Assembly: GCF_015477775.1 (NCBI RefSeq)
Contig: NZ_JADLQO010000024.1
Coordinates: 1-64,000, forward strand
Direction of reading: 5' to 3'
Source of the DNA: Nocardia abscessus
Lineage (GTDB): Bacteria; Actinomycetota; Actinomycetes; Mycobacteriales; Mycobacteriaceae
DNA length: 64,000 nucleotides
Of this stretch, positions 1 through 8,656 are shown piece after piece. The first letter of the stretch is position 1. Each line of letters starts with the position of its first letter. A program made the translations under genes and the position numbers. The notes under the pieces were generated by a model. The model searched no databases. It saw only the letters and a program-made list of their open reading frames with translations, and was not told the origin of the DNA.

Positions 1-1
1 T

Positions 2-688
2 TCGCCGACGCAGGTGCGGATTTCGCCGGATCTGGTGCCGCCGGGGGTGTTGTCGCCGGGTTCGGATATGTCGGCGGTGCGTACCGGTGTGCCGGGCACT
101 GATCCGGGCGAGCAGGCGCGGGCGGCGGGTCAGGCGCCGCGCCCGCGGCCGCGGCCGCTGCCGACGCAGGTGATGATCACGATTCCGGGTCTGCCGCCGA
201 TTCCGTGCGGGATCTTCTGCCCACCGCCACCGGTGCATCCGTGTGCGGCGCAACCGATCCCCGCACCCATGCCACAACCGGGACAGGCCGGCATCGGGCG
301 TACGCCGCTCGCGCCTGGGCAACCCTTCGGCGCGGCCCCCGGGCGACTACCCGACCCTGACCCGAACAACCCCGCAGCGCAGGCGGACGCGGACGCCGCC
401 GGGCAATCCGGCCTGGGCGAGGCCGGAGCGGCCGATTGCTCGCAACCAGGATCGGACGCCGCCACCGGCCCCGATCCAGGTGCGCCCGAGCCGCACGCCG
501 CACCTGGTGCCCCTGAGCAGGACACCACGCCCGCTGACCCCGAACCGGCCACCGCCACACCGCCCGCACCGGAACCCGAACCGGCGCCCGCTCCCGAACC
601 GGTTCCCACGCCGCCGCCCGGGATCACCCTTCCCTTCGGCATCGTGATTCCCCTGCCCGCACCGCCGCCGCCTCCACCGGCGGGCTGA
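2..688 (+). CDS. Proline-rich protein, C-terminal part (5' end outside window)
   Basis: The reading frame is open to the left edge of the window, so this is probably the last ~228 residues of a longer protein. The visible part is low complexity: Pro/Ala/Gly-rich, with a middle stretch rich in acidic residues and repeated Pro-Glu/Pro-Ala units before the stop. A short less biased patch around residues 60-85 contains three Cys residues. Such tails are typical of cell-envelope or surface-exposed actinobacterial proteins that cross the peptidoglycan. No catalytic domain is visible. A GTG at position 14 could be an internal start, but no ribosome binding site is visible before it. The opposite strand is also open here, as expected for Pro/Ala-rich GC-rich DNA. 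Function unknown. Confidence 0.55.
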   Translation, partial: SPTQVRISPDLVPPGVLSPGSDMSAVRTGVPGTDPGEQARAAGQAPRPRPRPLPTQVMITIPGLPPIPCGIFCPPPPVHPCAAQPIPAPMPQPGQAGIGRTPLAPGQPFGAAPGRLPDPDPNNPAAQADADAAGQSGLGEAGAADCSQPGSDAATGPDPGAPEPHAAPGAPEQDTTPADPEPATATPPAPEPEPAPAPEPVPTPPPGITLPFGIVIPLPAPPPPPPAG

Positions 689-1419
689 CCCGAGAGCTTC
701 CACCGCGGGGCCGCCTCGTGGACGCCGTGATCGTCATGCACGGCCCGAGGGAGGGGGTGAACGAGTCCGCGCAGAAGTGTGCCGGACTTCCGGCTGGCAT
801 TCGTTGTGGTGCGTCGTGCTGGTCGTGGCGGTGCAGGCGGTCCGCTGCGGGGCGCTCCGGTCGTGGATGGCCGGTACCACCCGTCCACCTCCGGAGCTAC
901 AAGTCATCGAGCTGATTCGCGCGCACGCGGCCCGCCCCAGCCGACACCTCGGGGCGTCCGACGTTTTGCGATACGACCTTCCCGCAGCCTGCCCGGCGAT
1001 CGGACCCCCAGGCGTCGGTGAGGCATATCGAAGCTTTCTCCGGACCGGACGAACTCATCTGGGCAACGGCCCATTGGCGCTTCGGTCACGGTGTCGAGCA
1101 AACATTCAGCGCTCAGCTCGTCGGTACCTGGACGCCGACGCAAGCGCCTCGAGCGCGGATGATCGCGGCAGAGGGTGGTCGTGCCGCGTCAACTCGTGTT
1201 CTTTGATGAAATGCCCTGGTAACGGGTGTAGTGTGCGATGTGTCGCAGACGCCGGACGGGACGTTGTACTGGCTGCGAGACAGATGCCTTCGTAGTTTTC
1301 GCGGCCCGTCATCAGGGGCGCTACGCGACCACGCATGGTTGGAAAAAGAACCTCGGCCAATCGTTGGCGACCGCGGTGACGAACCTCTTTCAAGACCGGT
1401 CTCGAGCAGAGGTGATCTC
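689..1419. other. Intergenic stretch, no gene seen
   Basis: About 730 bases between the proline-rich gene and the next credible start. Several short open frames cross it on both strands, but they have no family resemblance, no good ribosome binding site and mutually conflicting frames. The 3' part, around 1200-1235 (TTGATG, then TGTAGT/TAGTGT), could hold a weak promoter for the gene at 1420, but the spacing is poor. I see no tRNA, terminator hairpin or repeat. Confidence 0.4.
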
Positions 1420-2694
1420 ATGAGGGCCACAGTCGGTATTTCAGCGGAACAAACCGTGGTGCGTGGCGTGATGCTGTCGTCCACGGCGCCACAAGGTACC
1501 CGGCCCACGGTGCTGCGGGAGGTCGAACAGCCGGTCGAGCACTCGATCGCCGCGTCGGTCGCCGCCGCCATCGACGCGTTGACCGCCGACGCCGGATCCG
1601 ACACCGACACCGACACCGAGATCGATGACGTGGCGGTGGCGTACCGGACGGTGGCCGAGCGGCGGTCGATCGTGTCGCAGCTGTCGTCGGCGGCGTGGCG
1701 ATCGGCGTCGCTCGTGTCGATCAAGACGGCGCTGCTGGCGCTGCTCGAGGACCTTCCGGGTCTGGAGAAGTACGGCCCCCTGCTGGTCCTGGAGATCGTC
1801 GGCTACCACACGTCCTACCTGGTTGTGGGGCCGAATCGGGACCATATTCTCGCCTCGGACTCGTGGATGTCCGGTGTCGTCGACGCGAATGCCGCGGGGC
1901 TGGCGGTCGACCGGATCCAACCGAGCTTGGCGGCGGCCGGGTTGCGGCCCGACGCCGTGGTCCTGTGCGGCTGCTCGGCGGGAAATCCGGAGGTCGTCTC
2001 GGCGCTGCGACTCGGGCTCGGCCTACCCGTCATCGCCGCGCCCGACTACGCCAACGCTGCCGCGTACGGCGCCGCGCTGGTTGCCGCCGCTCCGTTCCGG
2101 AGCGCACCGGCGACGCCGGTCGCGTCCGATCGCCGGCGCACCGGCCGCGCGATCTTGATCGGGGCGGCCGCCGCCGCACTGCTGGGCGGCGGCGCGGTCG
2201 CGGTCGTGCAGGAGCGTGCGGAAAGCCCGGCGAACTCTGAGATCGGCCCCGCGCAGGCGCCTGTCTCCGCCGCGCAGCTCATCGATCCGAATCCCGCCGC
2301 CGTGCCACCGGCCCCCGCCGGCGAGCAGGTCCCGGTAGCCACGCCACCAGCCGCGGAGTACACCCCGCAGCCGTACCCCGAGCAGGCGGTGCCGCCGCCA
2401 CCGGCGCCGCAGCCTGCGGAGGCCCAGGAGCAGTTTCCGGTCGTACCACCCGTTCCGCCTGCTCCCGGCCCACCGCCTGCGGACCAGCAACCACCTTCGG
2501 GCCATCATCGGCCGACCACGACGGAATCTCCCGTACCACCCGTGCAGCCGCCGTCCACCGCCGCGGCGCCGGACGACACCTTCCTCTTTCCTGGCGAGTC
2601 CCCGCCTCCGCCTTGGAACGCCGACCCCGCGGTCGTGCAGGCGTGGTGGGACAACCACTGGAAACTGAAGGAGAGCTGGCTGCACGGCCGCTGA
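1420..2694 (+). CDS. Actin-fold-like membrane protein with proline-rich C-terminal tail
   Basis: A 424-residue protein. The start is ATG 1420, chosen for the AGAGG ribosome binding site 7 bases upstream. The N-terminal ~220 residues begin with a beta strand of the type MRATVGIS and contain Gly/Ser loops (for example LCGCSAGNPE). This recalls the Hsp70/actin-like N-terminal domain of mycobacterial DUF7159-type proteins, which is a family-level impression and not certain. A single hydrophobic helix follows (about residues 245-265). After that come ~150 residues of Pro/Ala/Gln-rich sequence and a short ordered Trp-rich C-terminus. The layout suggests a cytoplasmic nucleotide-binding-like domain, one membrane span and a tail outside the membrane. 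It sits between another Pro-rich gene and two membrane kinases, so a cell-envelope role is possible. Confidence 0.65.
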   Translation: MRATVGISAEQTVVRGVMLSSTAPQGTRPTVLREVEQPVEHSIAASVAAAIDALTADAGSDTDTDTEIDDVAVAYRTVAERRSIVSQLSSAAWRSASLVSIKTALLALLEDLPGLEKYGPLLVLEIVGYHTSYLVVGPNRDHILASDSWMSGVVDANAAGLAVDRIQPSLAAAGLRPDAVVLCGCSAGNPEVVSALRLGLGLPVIAAPDYANAAAYGAALVAAAPFRSAPATPVASDRRRTGRAILIGAAAAALLGGGAVAVVQERAESPANSEIGPAQAPVSAAQLIDPNPAAVPPAPAGEQVPVATPPAAEYTPQPYPEQAVPPPPAPQPAEAQEQFPVVPPVPPAPGPPPADQQPPSGHHRPTTTESPVPPVQPPSTAAAPDDTFLFPGESPPPPWNADPAVVQAWWDNHWKLKESWLHGR

Positions 2695-2900
2695 TCCCGA
2701 CCTGGGGCCAGCCATATAACGCCGCAGCCCGTGCCCGGTGGCACGAGGTGTCGCCACGTCCAGCCGGATGAGCCGCTCGCGGCGCCATCAGATCATCTCT
2801 CGCTCCGTGGACAGTCGCGCCGGTGTGAGGTCTTCGCGGGCTCGGCCGGGCAGGCGACGTGACGGCCGGTATTCTGCTCGGTCAGGGAGGAGGGCGCGTC

Positions 2901-4376
2901 TTGTCTGTGCAGCCTGGCGATGTCTTCGCTGGTTATCGCATCATTCGCCGGATCGGGGCGGGCGGGATGGGTGCGGTGTATCTGGCCGAGCATCCGCGGC
3001 TGCCGCGCCTGGACGCGGTGAAGATTCTCGATCCGAATCTGGGGGCGGACGCGGAATATCGGGCTCGGTTCGAGCGCGAGGCCGAATTGGCGGCCCGGCT
3101 GGAGCATCCGAATGTCGTCTCCATCTACGACCGGGGCGCCGAAGGCGATCTCCTGTGGATCGGCATGCGGTACGTCGACGGCGTGGACGCCGCGGAGCTG
3201 GTGCGCCGCGGTCCGGCTGTGCTGCCCGCCCGGCGTGCGGTGCGGATCGTCGCCGCGGCAGCGCGCGGGCTGGACGCGGCGCATCGCAGCGGATTGCTGC
3301 ACCGCGACGTGAAACCGGCGAACATTCTGGTGTCCACGGCCGACGACGGGTCGGACGCGATACGCATCACCGACTTCGGGATCGCCCGGCCGCTGGAGGC
3401 CACCGCGTCGCTGACCACGACGGGATCGGTACTGGCCAGCTTCGCCTACGCCGCGCCGGAACAGTTGACCGGCGGACCGCTCGACCATCGCGCCGACATC
3501 TACTCCCTCGGCTGCACCCTGTACGAAATGCTGACCGGCGCAGTGCCTTTCGGCACCCGCACGCCGGCGGCCAGTCTGCAGGCCCATCTGTACGAGCCGC
3601 CGCCGCGCCCGTCGATGGCGAACCCGGCGCTGCCCCCGGCCATGGACGAGGTGATCGTGCGGGCGATGGCGAAGAACCCGGCGGCCAGATATGCCAGCTG
3701 CGGGGAGTTGGCGGCCGCCGCGATCCATGCGCTCGAGCCCGCGCCGCTCCCGCCCGCACCCGCGGTCCCGCCGCCGGCTCCGCGTGCGGGTGCCGGACGG
3801 CCCGCGCTGATCGCCGGGGCGGTCGTGCTGGTCGTGATCGCGACGCTGGCCGTGGTTCTGTTGCGCACCGGCGAACGATCCGGTGGAACTGCGGTCGCCG
3901 CCCCGTCCTCGATCGTTTCGTCGGCCACGACCACTACCGCGGCCACCAGTACCCCGGCCACGTCCGCCTGGGGCCCGGCCGCTTACATCGTCGAGGCGTT
4001 CCCGAACCTGCTCCCCGCGGACCCCGAAGGGGTGGGTTACCAGGGCATGCGTTGCGCCCTCAACGACGATCGCGGCGCCTGGCTGCACTGCCCGGCGGCC
4101 ACCGACGACGGGATCAACGTCAACATCCGCTGCGACCCGTCCCGCCGCCCGGTGACCTATACCTCCGATACCCTCGGCCGCGCCGACCTGCGCGAACAGC
4201 CGTGGACACGTCCGTCCGGCGCGGGCACGGTCCGCTGGGCCACCGACAGCCTCGCCGGCTTCGGCTTGCTGGACGTGGCGTTCACCGATCACCGCAGCTT
4301 CTGCACCGTCGGCGCTTCCGGCGGCAGCGGCGGCCAGGACGTGTACGACAGATGGTGGAGCGGTGCGCCGATCTGA
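2901..4376 (+). CDS. Transmembrane serine/threonine protein kinase (first of tandem pair)
   Basis: A PknB-type eukaryotic-like kinase of 491 residues. The TTG start at 2901 is preferred because a GGAGGAGGG ribosome binding site precedes it and because the N-terminus then aligns with the next kinase. Motifs seen: Gly-rich loop GAGGMG (residues 19-24), ATP-binding Lys41, catalytic HRD with Asp136, metal-binding DFG with Asp158, then a proline-rich juxtamembrane linker and one membrane helix at about 301-322. The ~160-residue extracellular part has a Thr/Ser-rich stalk and a Trp/Cys-containing domain also found in the following kinase. It has no PASTA repeats, so the sensor differs from PknB. 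Expected to phosphorylate cytoplasmic proteins on Ser/Thr in response to an envelope signal. The second kinase follows after 18 bases, indicating co-transcription. Confidence 0.93.
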   Translation: MSVQPGDVFAGYRIIRRIGAGGMGAVYLAEHPRLPRLDAVKILDPNLGADAEYRARFEREAELAARLEHPNVVSIYDRGAEGDLLWIGMRYVDGVDAAELVRRGPAVLPARRAVRIVAAAARGLDAAHRSGLLHRDVKPANILVSTADDGSDAIRITDFGIARPLEATASLTTTGSVLASFAYAAPEQLTGGPLDHRADIYSLGCTLYEMLTGAVPFGTRTPAASLQAHLYEPPPRPSMANPALPPAMDEVIVRAMAKNPAARYASCGELAAAAIHALEPAPLPPAPAVPPPAPRAGAGRPALIAGAVVLVVIATLAVVLLRTGERSGGTAVAAPSSIVSSATTTTAATSTPATSAWGPAAYIVEAFPNLLPADPEGVGYQGMRCALNDDRGAWLHCPAATDDGINVNIRCDPSRRPVTYTSDTLGRADLREQPWTRPSGAGTVRWATDSLAGFGLLDVAFTDHRSFCTVGASGGSGGQDVYDRWWSGAPI

Positions 4377-4394
4377 ACCGAGGACGGGAAGGAC

Positions 4395-5906
4395 ATGACG
4401 CTGCGCCCAGGCTCGGTGTTCGCCGGGTATCGCATCGAGCGCACGCTCGGCTCGGGTGGTATGGGGACGGTGTATCTGGCGCGTCATCCACGGCTGCCGC
4501 GGTCGGTCGCGCTGAAGGTCCTCGACCCGTCGGCGGGCACGGACCCCGAATTCCGCGCCCGGTTCCAGCGGGAAGCCGAATTGGCCGCGCGACTGGACCA
4601 TCCGAACATCGTGGAGATCTACGACCGCGGCAGCGACGACGACCAGCTGTGGATGTCGATGCGGTATGTGGCGGGCTCGGACGTGGCACAGCTGATCGGG
4701 CAGCGGTCGGGCGCGCTGCCGCCGAGCCGGGTGATCGAGATCCTCGCCCAGGCGGCCGAGGGACTCGACGCCGCGCACCGGCGCGGCCTGCTGCACCGGG
4801 ACGTCAAACCGGCCAACCTGCTGGTCGCCACCGGCGACGACGGGCGCGACCACGTCTTCGTCACCGATTTCGGCATCGCGCGCAGCCGTGACGACACCAC
4901 CGGGCTGACCGCCGCGGGAGCGCTGATCGCGACGCTCGGTTACGTCGCTCCCGAGCAGATCCGGGGCGAGGCGCTCGACCATCGCTGCGACGTCTACGCC
5001 CTCGGCGCGACGCTCTATCAAATGCTCACCGGCGCCGTGCCGTTCGCGCGCACGACTCCTGCGGCGGTGCTGCGGGCGCATCTGGCCGAACCGCCGCCAC
5101 GCCCCTCGACGGCCGATCCGATACTGCCCACTGCGCTGGACGCCGTCATCGCCACCGCTATGGCGAAGCGTCCCGAAGACCGCTACGACAGTTGCCGCGC
5201 GCTGGCCGTCGCTGCGGCGGCGGCATTCGCACCGCGCACCGCGCCACCCCGGCCGCACCCCGTTCCTTCGCCGAAACCCGCGCGGTCCGCGCGGATTTCG
5301 CCTCGCATACTGGTCACCGCGGCCGCCGTGCTGGTTCTGTCGCTCGCGGTCGCCGGTGCGCTGGTCCTGGGCCCGAACACGGTTCCGGGAATGGGGATTC
5401 CGGGTAGCGCTGCTCTGCCCACCACGCCCGGTACCACCACGCCGCCGCCGAGCGCGACCACGGCCGCGGTCTCGGCAGCGTGGGGGCGTAACGCCGAACT
5501 GGTCGCGCTGTTGCCCGGTCTGCTGCCGGCCACACCGGACGGGTCCGGCTATCAGGGCGCACGATGCGCCGACATCGACGTGGTCAACAACGGTGGCGCC
5601 CCCGCGGTCGAATGCCGTCAGGACAACGGCATCCATTGGTACGTGTGGTCTTTCCGCCGCGGTGACCCCCGGCGTGACTCGACGTTCGACACCAACATCG
5701 ACAACGACACCACCCGACGGGACACCTGGCGCAGGCCGTCCGGTACCGGACGGGTGCGCTGGAGCCACTACCCGGGCGGCAATACCGGACTGCTCACCGT
5801 CGGCTTCGACGACCCGGCCCTGGCATGGGTCGTCATCGACGTGTCCTGGGATCACCACACCGGTCAGGACCTGTTCGACCAGTGGTGGCGGTCGGCGCCG
5901 CTGTGA
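4395..5906 (+). CDS. Transmembrane serine/threonine protein kinase (second of tandem pair)
   Basis: A 503-residue paralogue of the preceding kinase, starting 18 bases after its stop behind a GAAGGA ribosome binding site. Key residues fall at identical positions: GSGGMG loop 19-24, Lys41, HRD Asp136, DFG Asp158. This supports a local duplication. A Pro-rich linker is followed by a membrane helix near residues 300-320. The extracellular domain of about 160 residues begins with a WGRNAEL-type segment matching the WGPAAYI segment of the first kinase, and has a Cys pair. The pair probably forms related sensor kinases that may phosphorylate one another or sense related ligands. The ligand cannot be read from the sequence. 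Confidence 0.93.
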   Translation: MTLRPGSVFAGYRIERTLGSGGMGTVYLARHPRLPRSVALKVLDPSAGTDPEFRARFQREAELAARLDHPNIVEIYDRGSDDDQLWMSMRYVAGSDVAQLIGQRSGALPPSRVIEILAQAAEGLDAAHRRGLLHRDVKPANLLVATGDDGRDHVFVTDFGIARSRDDTTGLTAAGALIATLGYVAPEQIRGEALDHRCDVYALGATLYQMLTGAVPFARTTPAAVLRAHLAEPPPRPSTADPILPTALDAVIATAMAKRPEDRYDSCRALAVAAAAAFAPRTAPPRPHPVPSPKPARSARISPRILVTAAAVLVLSLAVAGALVLGPNTVPGMGIPGSAALPTTPGTTTPPPSATTAAVSAAWGRNAELVALLPGLLPATPDGSGYQGARCADIDVVNNGGAPAVECRQDNGIHWYVWSFRRGDPRRDSTFDTNIDNDTTRRDTWRRPSGTGRVRWSHYPGGNTGLLTVGFDDPALAWVVIDVSWDHHTGQDLFDQWWRSAPL

Positions 5907-5947
5907 GCAGCACGGCGGCACCGGCCGACGGTGGATAAGCTGGCCGG

Positions 5948-7171
5948 GTGAGCACAGCAACGGCTGGATCGGTGACGATCGTCGACGACTTGGACGCGGT
6001 GACGACCCGGGGTCCCGAGGACGATCCCGCGGCGGCCGGGCTCAGCCGCTCCGGCGTGGAATCCCTGTGGGAGTCGGTGCAGGCGTGGTATCGCCTGGGC
6101 AGCACCCCGGCGATTCAGGTCTGCCTACGCCGCGACGGCAGAATCGTGCTGAACCGGACCATCGGCCACGGCTGGGGCAACGCGCCGGGCGACGGGCCGG
6201 ACGCGGTGAAGATCTTGGCCACCCCGGAGACGCCGTTCTGTGGTTTCTCGACCGCGAAGGGCGTGGCCGGTGCACTGATGTTCATGCTCGTCGAGCAGGG
6301 CGCGTTCGCTCTGGACGAGCCGGTATCCCGCTACATCCCGGAGTTCGCGGCGAACGGGAAGGCCGACATCACAATCGGTGACGTGCTCTCGCACTCCGCC
6401 GGGATTCCGTTCGTCACGCCGCCGTATCAGGGCGTCGATCTGGTCCTCGACGAGGAACTGGCGGTGCGCGCGCTGGCCGACCTCGTCCCGAGCTGGAAGC
6501 CGGGACGGTTCCGGGTGTACCACGCGCTGACCCTCGGATTGGTCCTGCGTCTGCTGGTGCAGCGCGCGACCGGCAAGCGTCTGCGCGAGCATCTGGCCGA
6601 GCGGGTGCTCGAGCCGTTCGACTTCCGCTGGACCAACTTCGGCGTGCGGCCCGAGGATCTCGACAAGGTCGTGCCCAGCGTGAAAACCGGTCCGGCTCCG
6701 TCACGAACCGCGAACTATCTGGCGCGCAAAGCGATCGGCGGACGAATGGACCGCGCCTCACGCGCGGCCACCGACGCCTTCCTCACCGCCGAGCTGCCCT
6801 CGGGCAATCTGATCACCACGGCGGCCGAATTGTCCCGGTTCTACGAGATACTCACGCGCGGCGCACCGGACGGCCGCCGGATCATCCGGCCGGAGACGTT
6901 GGCCGAGGCGGTGCGACCGGCTCGCTGGATACCCGGTGTGGCAGGACGGGTCAGCCGAGCCGGCTTCGAACTCGGCGGGCGCAGGTCGAAGTTCGGGCGC
7001 GACACCGGGTCGCATTTCGGCCGAAGTGGATTGACCACGCAGTACGGCTGGGCGGACCCGGCGCGTCGGCTGTCCGGTGCGATCCTCACCAGTGGCAAGG
7101 CCACGACCGACACCGAGCGGCCGTGGCGGCTGGTCGCGCAGATCTCCGCCACCGTGCCTGCCGGCCGATAG
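5948..7171 (+). CDS. Beta-lactamase-related serine hydrolase
   Basis: A 407-residue protein of the class C beta-lactamase/esterase EstB/DD-peptidase-like fold. The nucleophile motif SxxK is seen as S-T-A-K (Ser101, Lys104) in a FSTAKG context. The second motif expected as YxN appears as V-Y-H-A, and a Gly-rich segment near the C-terminus (HFGRSG) lies where the third active-site strand belongs. No signal peptide is visible, so a cytoplasmic esterase or peptidase-like role is more likely than antibiotic hydrolysis. The start is GTG 5948, 41 bases after the kinase stop. No strong ribosome binding site is seen, so it may depend on read-through from the kinase transcript. The substrate is unknown. 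Confidence 0.85.
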   Translation: MSTATAGSVTIVDDLDAVTTRGPEDDPAAAGLSRSGVESLWESVQAWYRLGSTPAIQVCLRRDGRIVLNRTIGHGWGNAPGDGPDAVKILATPETPFCGFSTAKGVAGALMFMLVEQGAFALDEPVSRYIPEFAANGKADITIGDVLSHSAGIPFVTPPYQGVDLVLDEELAVRALADLVPSWKPGRFRVYHALTLGLVLRLLVQRATGKRLREHLAERVLEPFDFRWTNFGVRPEDLDKVVPSVKTGPAPSRTANYLARKAIGGRMDRASRAATDAFLTAELPSGNLITTAAELSRFYEILTRGAPDGRRIIRPETLAEAVRPARWIPGVAGRVSRAGFELGGRRSKFGRDTGSHFGRSGLTTQYGWADPARRLSGAILTSGKATTDTERPWRLVAQISATVPAGR

Positions 7172-7278
7172 CCACGCGCGCCGCGCCCGGCCGCGCCGAT
7201 GCCTCCACCAGTGAGAAGACCTTAGCCATCCGAACGATTTAGTCTGTTAACTCGCTTGTTGCCAACCTGTGGGGTTGT

Positions 7279-7290
7279 GCTAGCGCTAGC
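7279..7290. promoter_or_regulatory. LacI-type palindrome GCTAGCGCTAGC
   Basis: A perfect 12-base palindrome with a central CG lies about 50 bases before the trpB start. Its AGCGCT core is the core of classical LacI-family operators. A TTGTTG hexamer ends 17 bases before the palindrome, so the palindrome would overlap a -10 region. This would suit repression of the downstream gene. No LacI regulator is present in the window. Confidence 0.45.
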
Positions 7291-7338
7291 GGAACAGACT
7301 GACCCGTCGGCTCTTTGGCGGTGAAAGCGTTGGTGTTG

Positions 7339-8580
7339 ATGAGGATTGACCACGACGTGGCGGTGAGCGGCTACCGGCACGAGATGTTCCCCGACGAACG
7401 CGGGCGGTTCGGCGTGTTCGGCGGCAGGTTCGTACCCGAGGGCCTGATGGCGGCGCTGTTGGCTCTGGAGGACGCCTACCGCCTCGCGCGCGCCGACTCC
7501 GTGTTCATGGCCGAGTACCGGGAGCTGTTGCGCGATCGGGTGGGCAGGCCCACGTTGCTGCATCAGGTACGGCGGTTCGGTGAGTTGCTGGGTGTGCCGG
7601 GCGCCCGGGTGTATCTCAAGCGCGAGGACATGGCCCACACGGGCGCTCACAAGATCAACAATGCGCTCGGGCAGGCGTTGCTGGCCAGGCGGATGGGCAA
7701 GAAGCGGATCGTCGCGGAGACCGGAGCGGGACAGCACGGCGTCGCGGTCGCGACGGTGTCGGCGATGCTCGGACTGACCTGCGTGGTCTACATGGGGACC
7801 GAGGACATGCGGCGGCAGGCGTCGAACGTGGTGCGGATGAAGCTGCTCGGCGCCGACGTGCGGCCGGTGGACATCGGTTCGCGGCGGCTGAAGGAGGCGA
7901 TCACGGAGTCGGTCCGCGACTGGGTGGCCAACGTGGACACCACCCACTACCTGTTCGGCACCGCTGCGGGGCCCGCGCCGTATCCGCGGATCGTGCGGGA
8001 TTTCCAGACGGTGATCGGCGCGGAGACCAGGAACCAGATCGTGCGCGCCGAAGGCAAGCTGCCCGATTACGTCCTGGCCTGCGTGGGCGGCGGCAGCAAC
8101 GCCATCGGGGTCTTCCATCCGTTCGCGGGCGACCAGCGGGTGCGGCTGATCGGCGTCGAAGCCGCCGGGCTCGGGGTCGAGACCGGCGAGCACGCGGCGA
8201 CCCTCTGCATGGGCAGCCCCGGGGAGATCGACGGGTCCTACAGCTATCTGCTGCAGGACGAGGACGGCCAGATCTCGCGCACCCACAGCATCGCGGCGGG
8301 GCTGGACTATCCGGGCGTCGGTCCGGAACTCAGCCACCTGAAGGACAGTGGCCGCGTGACCTATCGCGCCGCCACCGACGCCGTCGCCCTGCGCGGTATG
8401 CAGGCACTCAGTCATACCGAAGGCATCCTCGCCGCACTCGAATCCGCCCATGCCGTCGGCTACCTGATGGAGATGGCAGGCCGCGGCGAGGTTCCGGAGG
8501 ACTCGGTGATCGTGCTGTGCCTGTCCGGCCGCGGTGACAAGGATCTCGCCGTCGCCGCCGACCGGCTCGGGGTGGCGTAG
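7339..8580 (+). CDS. trpB: Tryptophan synthase beta chain, stand-alone copy
   Basis: PLP enzyme that joins indole and L-serine to give L-tryptophan. All family hallmarks are present: N-terminal GRFGVFGGRFVPE segment, PLP lysine in HTGAHKINNALGQ (Lys105 from this start), catalytic Glu in ETGAGQHG, phosphate-binding GGGSNAIG, and the C-terminal LSGRGDKD. The length of 413 residues is normal. The start is uncertain: ATG 7339, GTG 7321 and TTG 7315 are in frame and none has a strong ribosome binding site. No trpA or other trp gene is adjacent, so this is probably a second TrpB outside the trp operon, either for indole salvage or for a secondary-metabolite tryptophan analogue. The LacI-type palindrome upstream suggests regulation unlike that of the trp operon. 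Confidence 0.93.
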   Translation: MRIDHDVAVSGYRHEMFPDERGRFGVFGGRFVPEGLMAALLALEDAYRLARADSVFMAEYRELLRDRVGRPTLLHQVRRFGELLGVPGARVYLKREDMAHTGAHKINNALGQALLARRMGKKRIVAETGAGQHGVAVATVSAMLGLTCVVYMGTEDMRRQASNVVRMKLLGADVRPVDIGSRRLKEAITESVRDWVANVDTTHYLFGTAAGPAPYPRIVRDFQTVIGAETRNQIVRAEGKLPDYVLACVGGGSNAIGVFHPFAGDQRVRLIGVEAAGLGVETGEHAATLCMGSPGEIDGSYSYLLQDEDGQISRTHSIAAGLDYPGVGPELSHLKDSGRVTYRAATDAVALRGMQALSHTEGILAALESAHAVGYLMEMAGRGEVPEDSVIVLCLSGRGDKDLAVAADRLGVA

Positions 8581-8656
8581 CCGCTGCTATGGTCGAGAGC
8601 GCCCATGGCGCCGGAGAGGGACCGCGCGCTACACCCGCGCACGAGGACGAGCCCTC

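Noticed and set aside
689..1419. Several short ORFs between the first two genes
   Set aside because: No ribosome binding sites, no family resemblance, mutually overlapping frames.
2793..5960. 1055-codon open frame on the - strand opposite both kinases
   Set aside because: The + strand frames have every kinase motif; the antisense frame spans two genes and their gap and looks like a compositional artefact.
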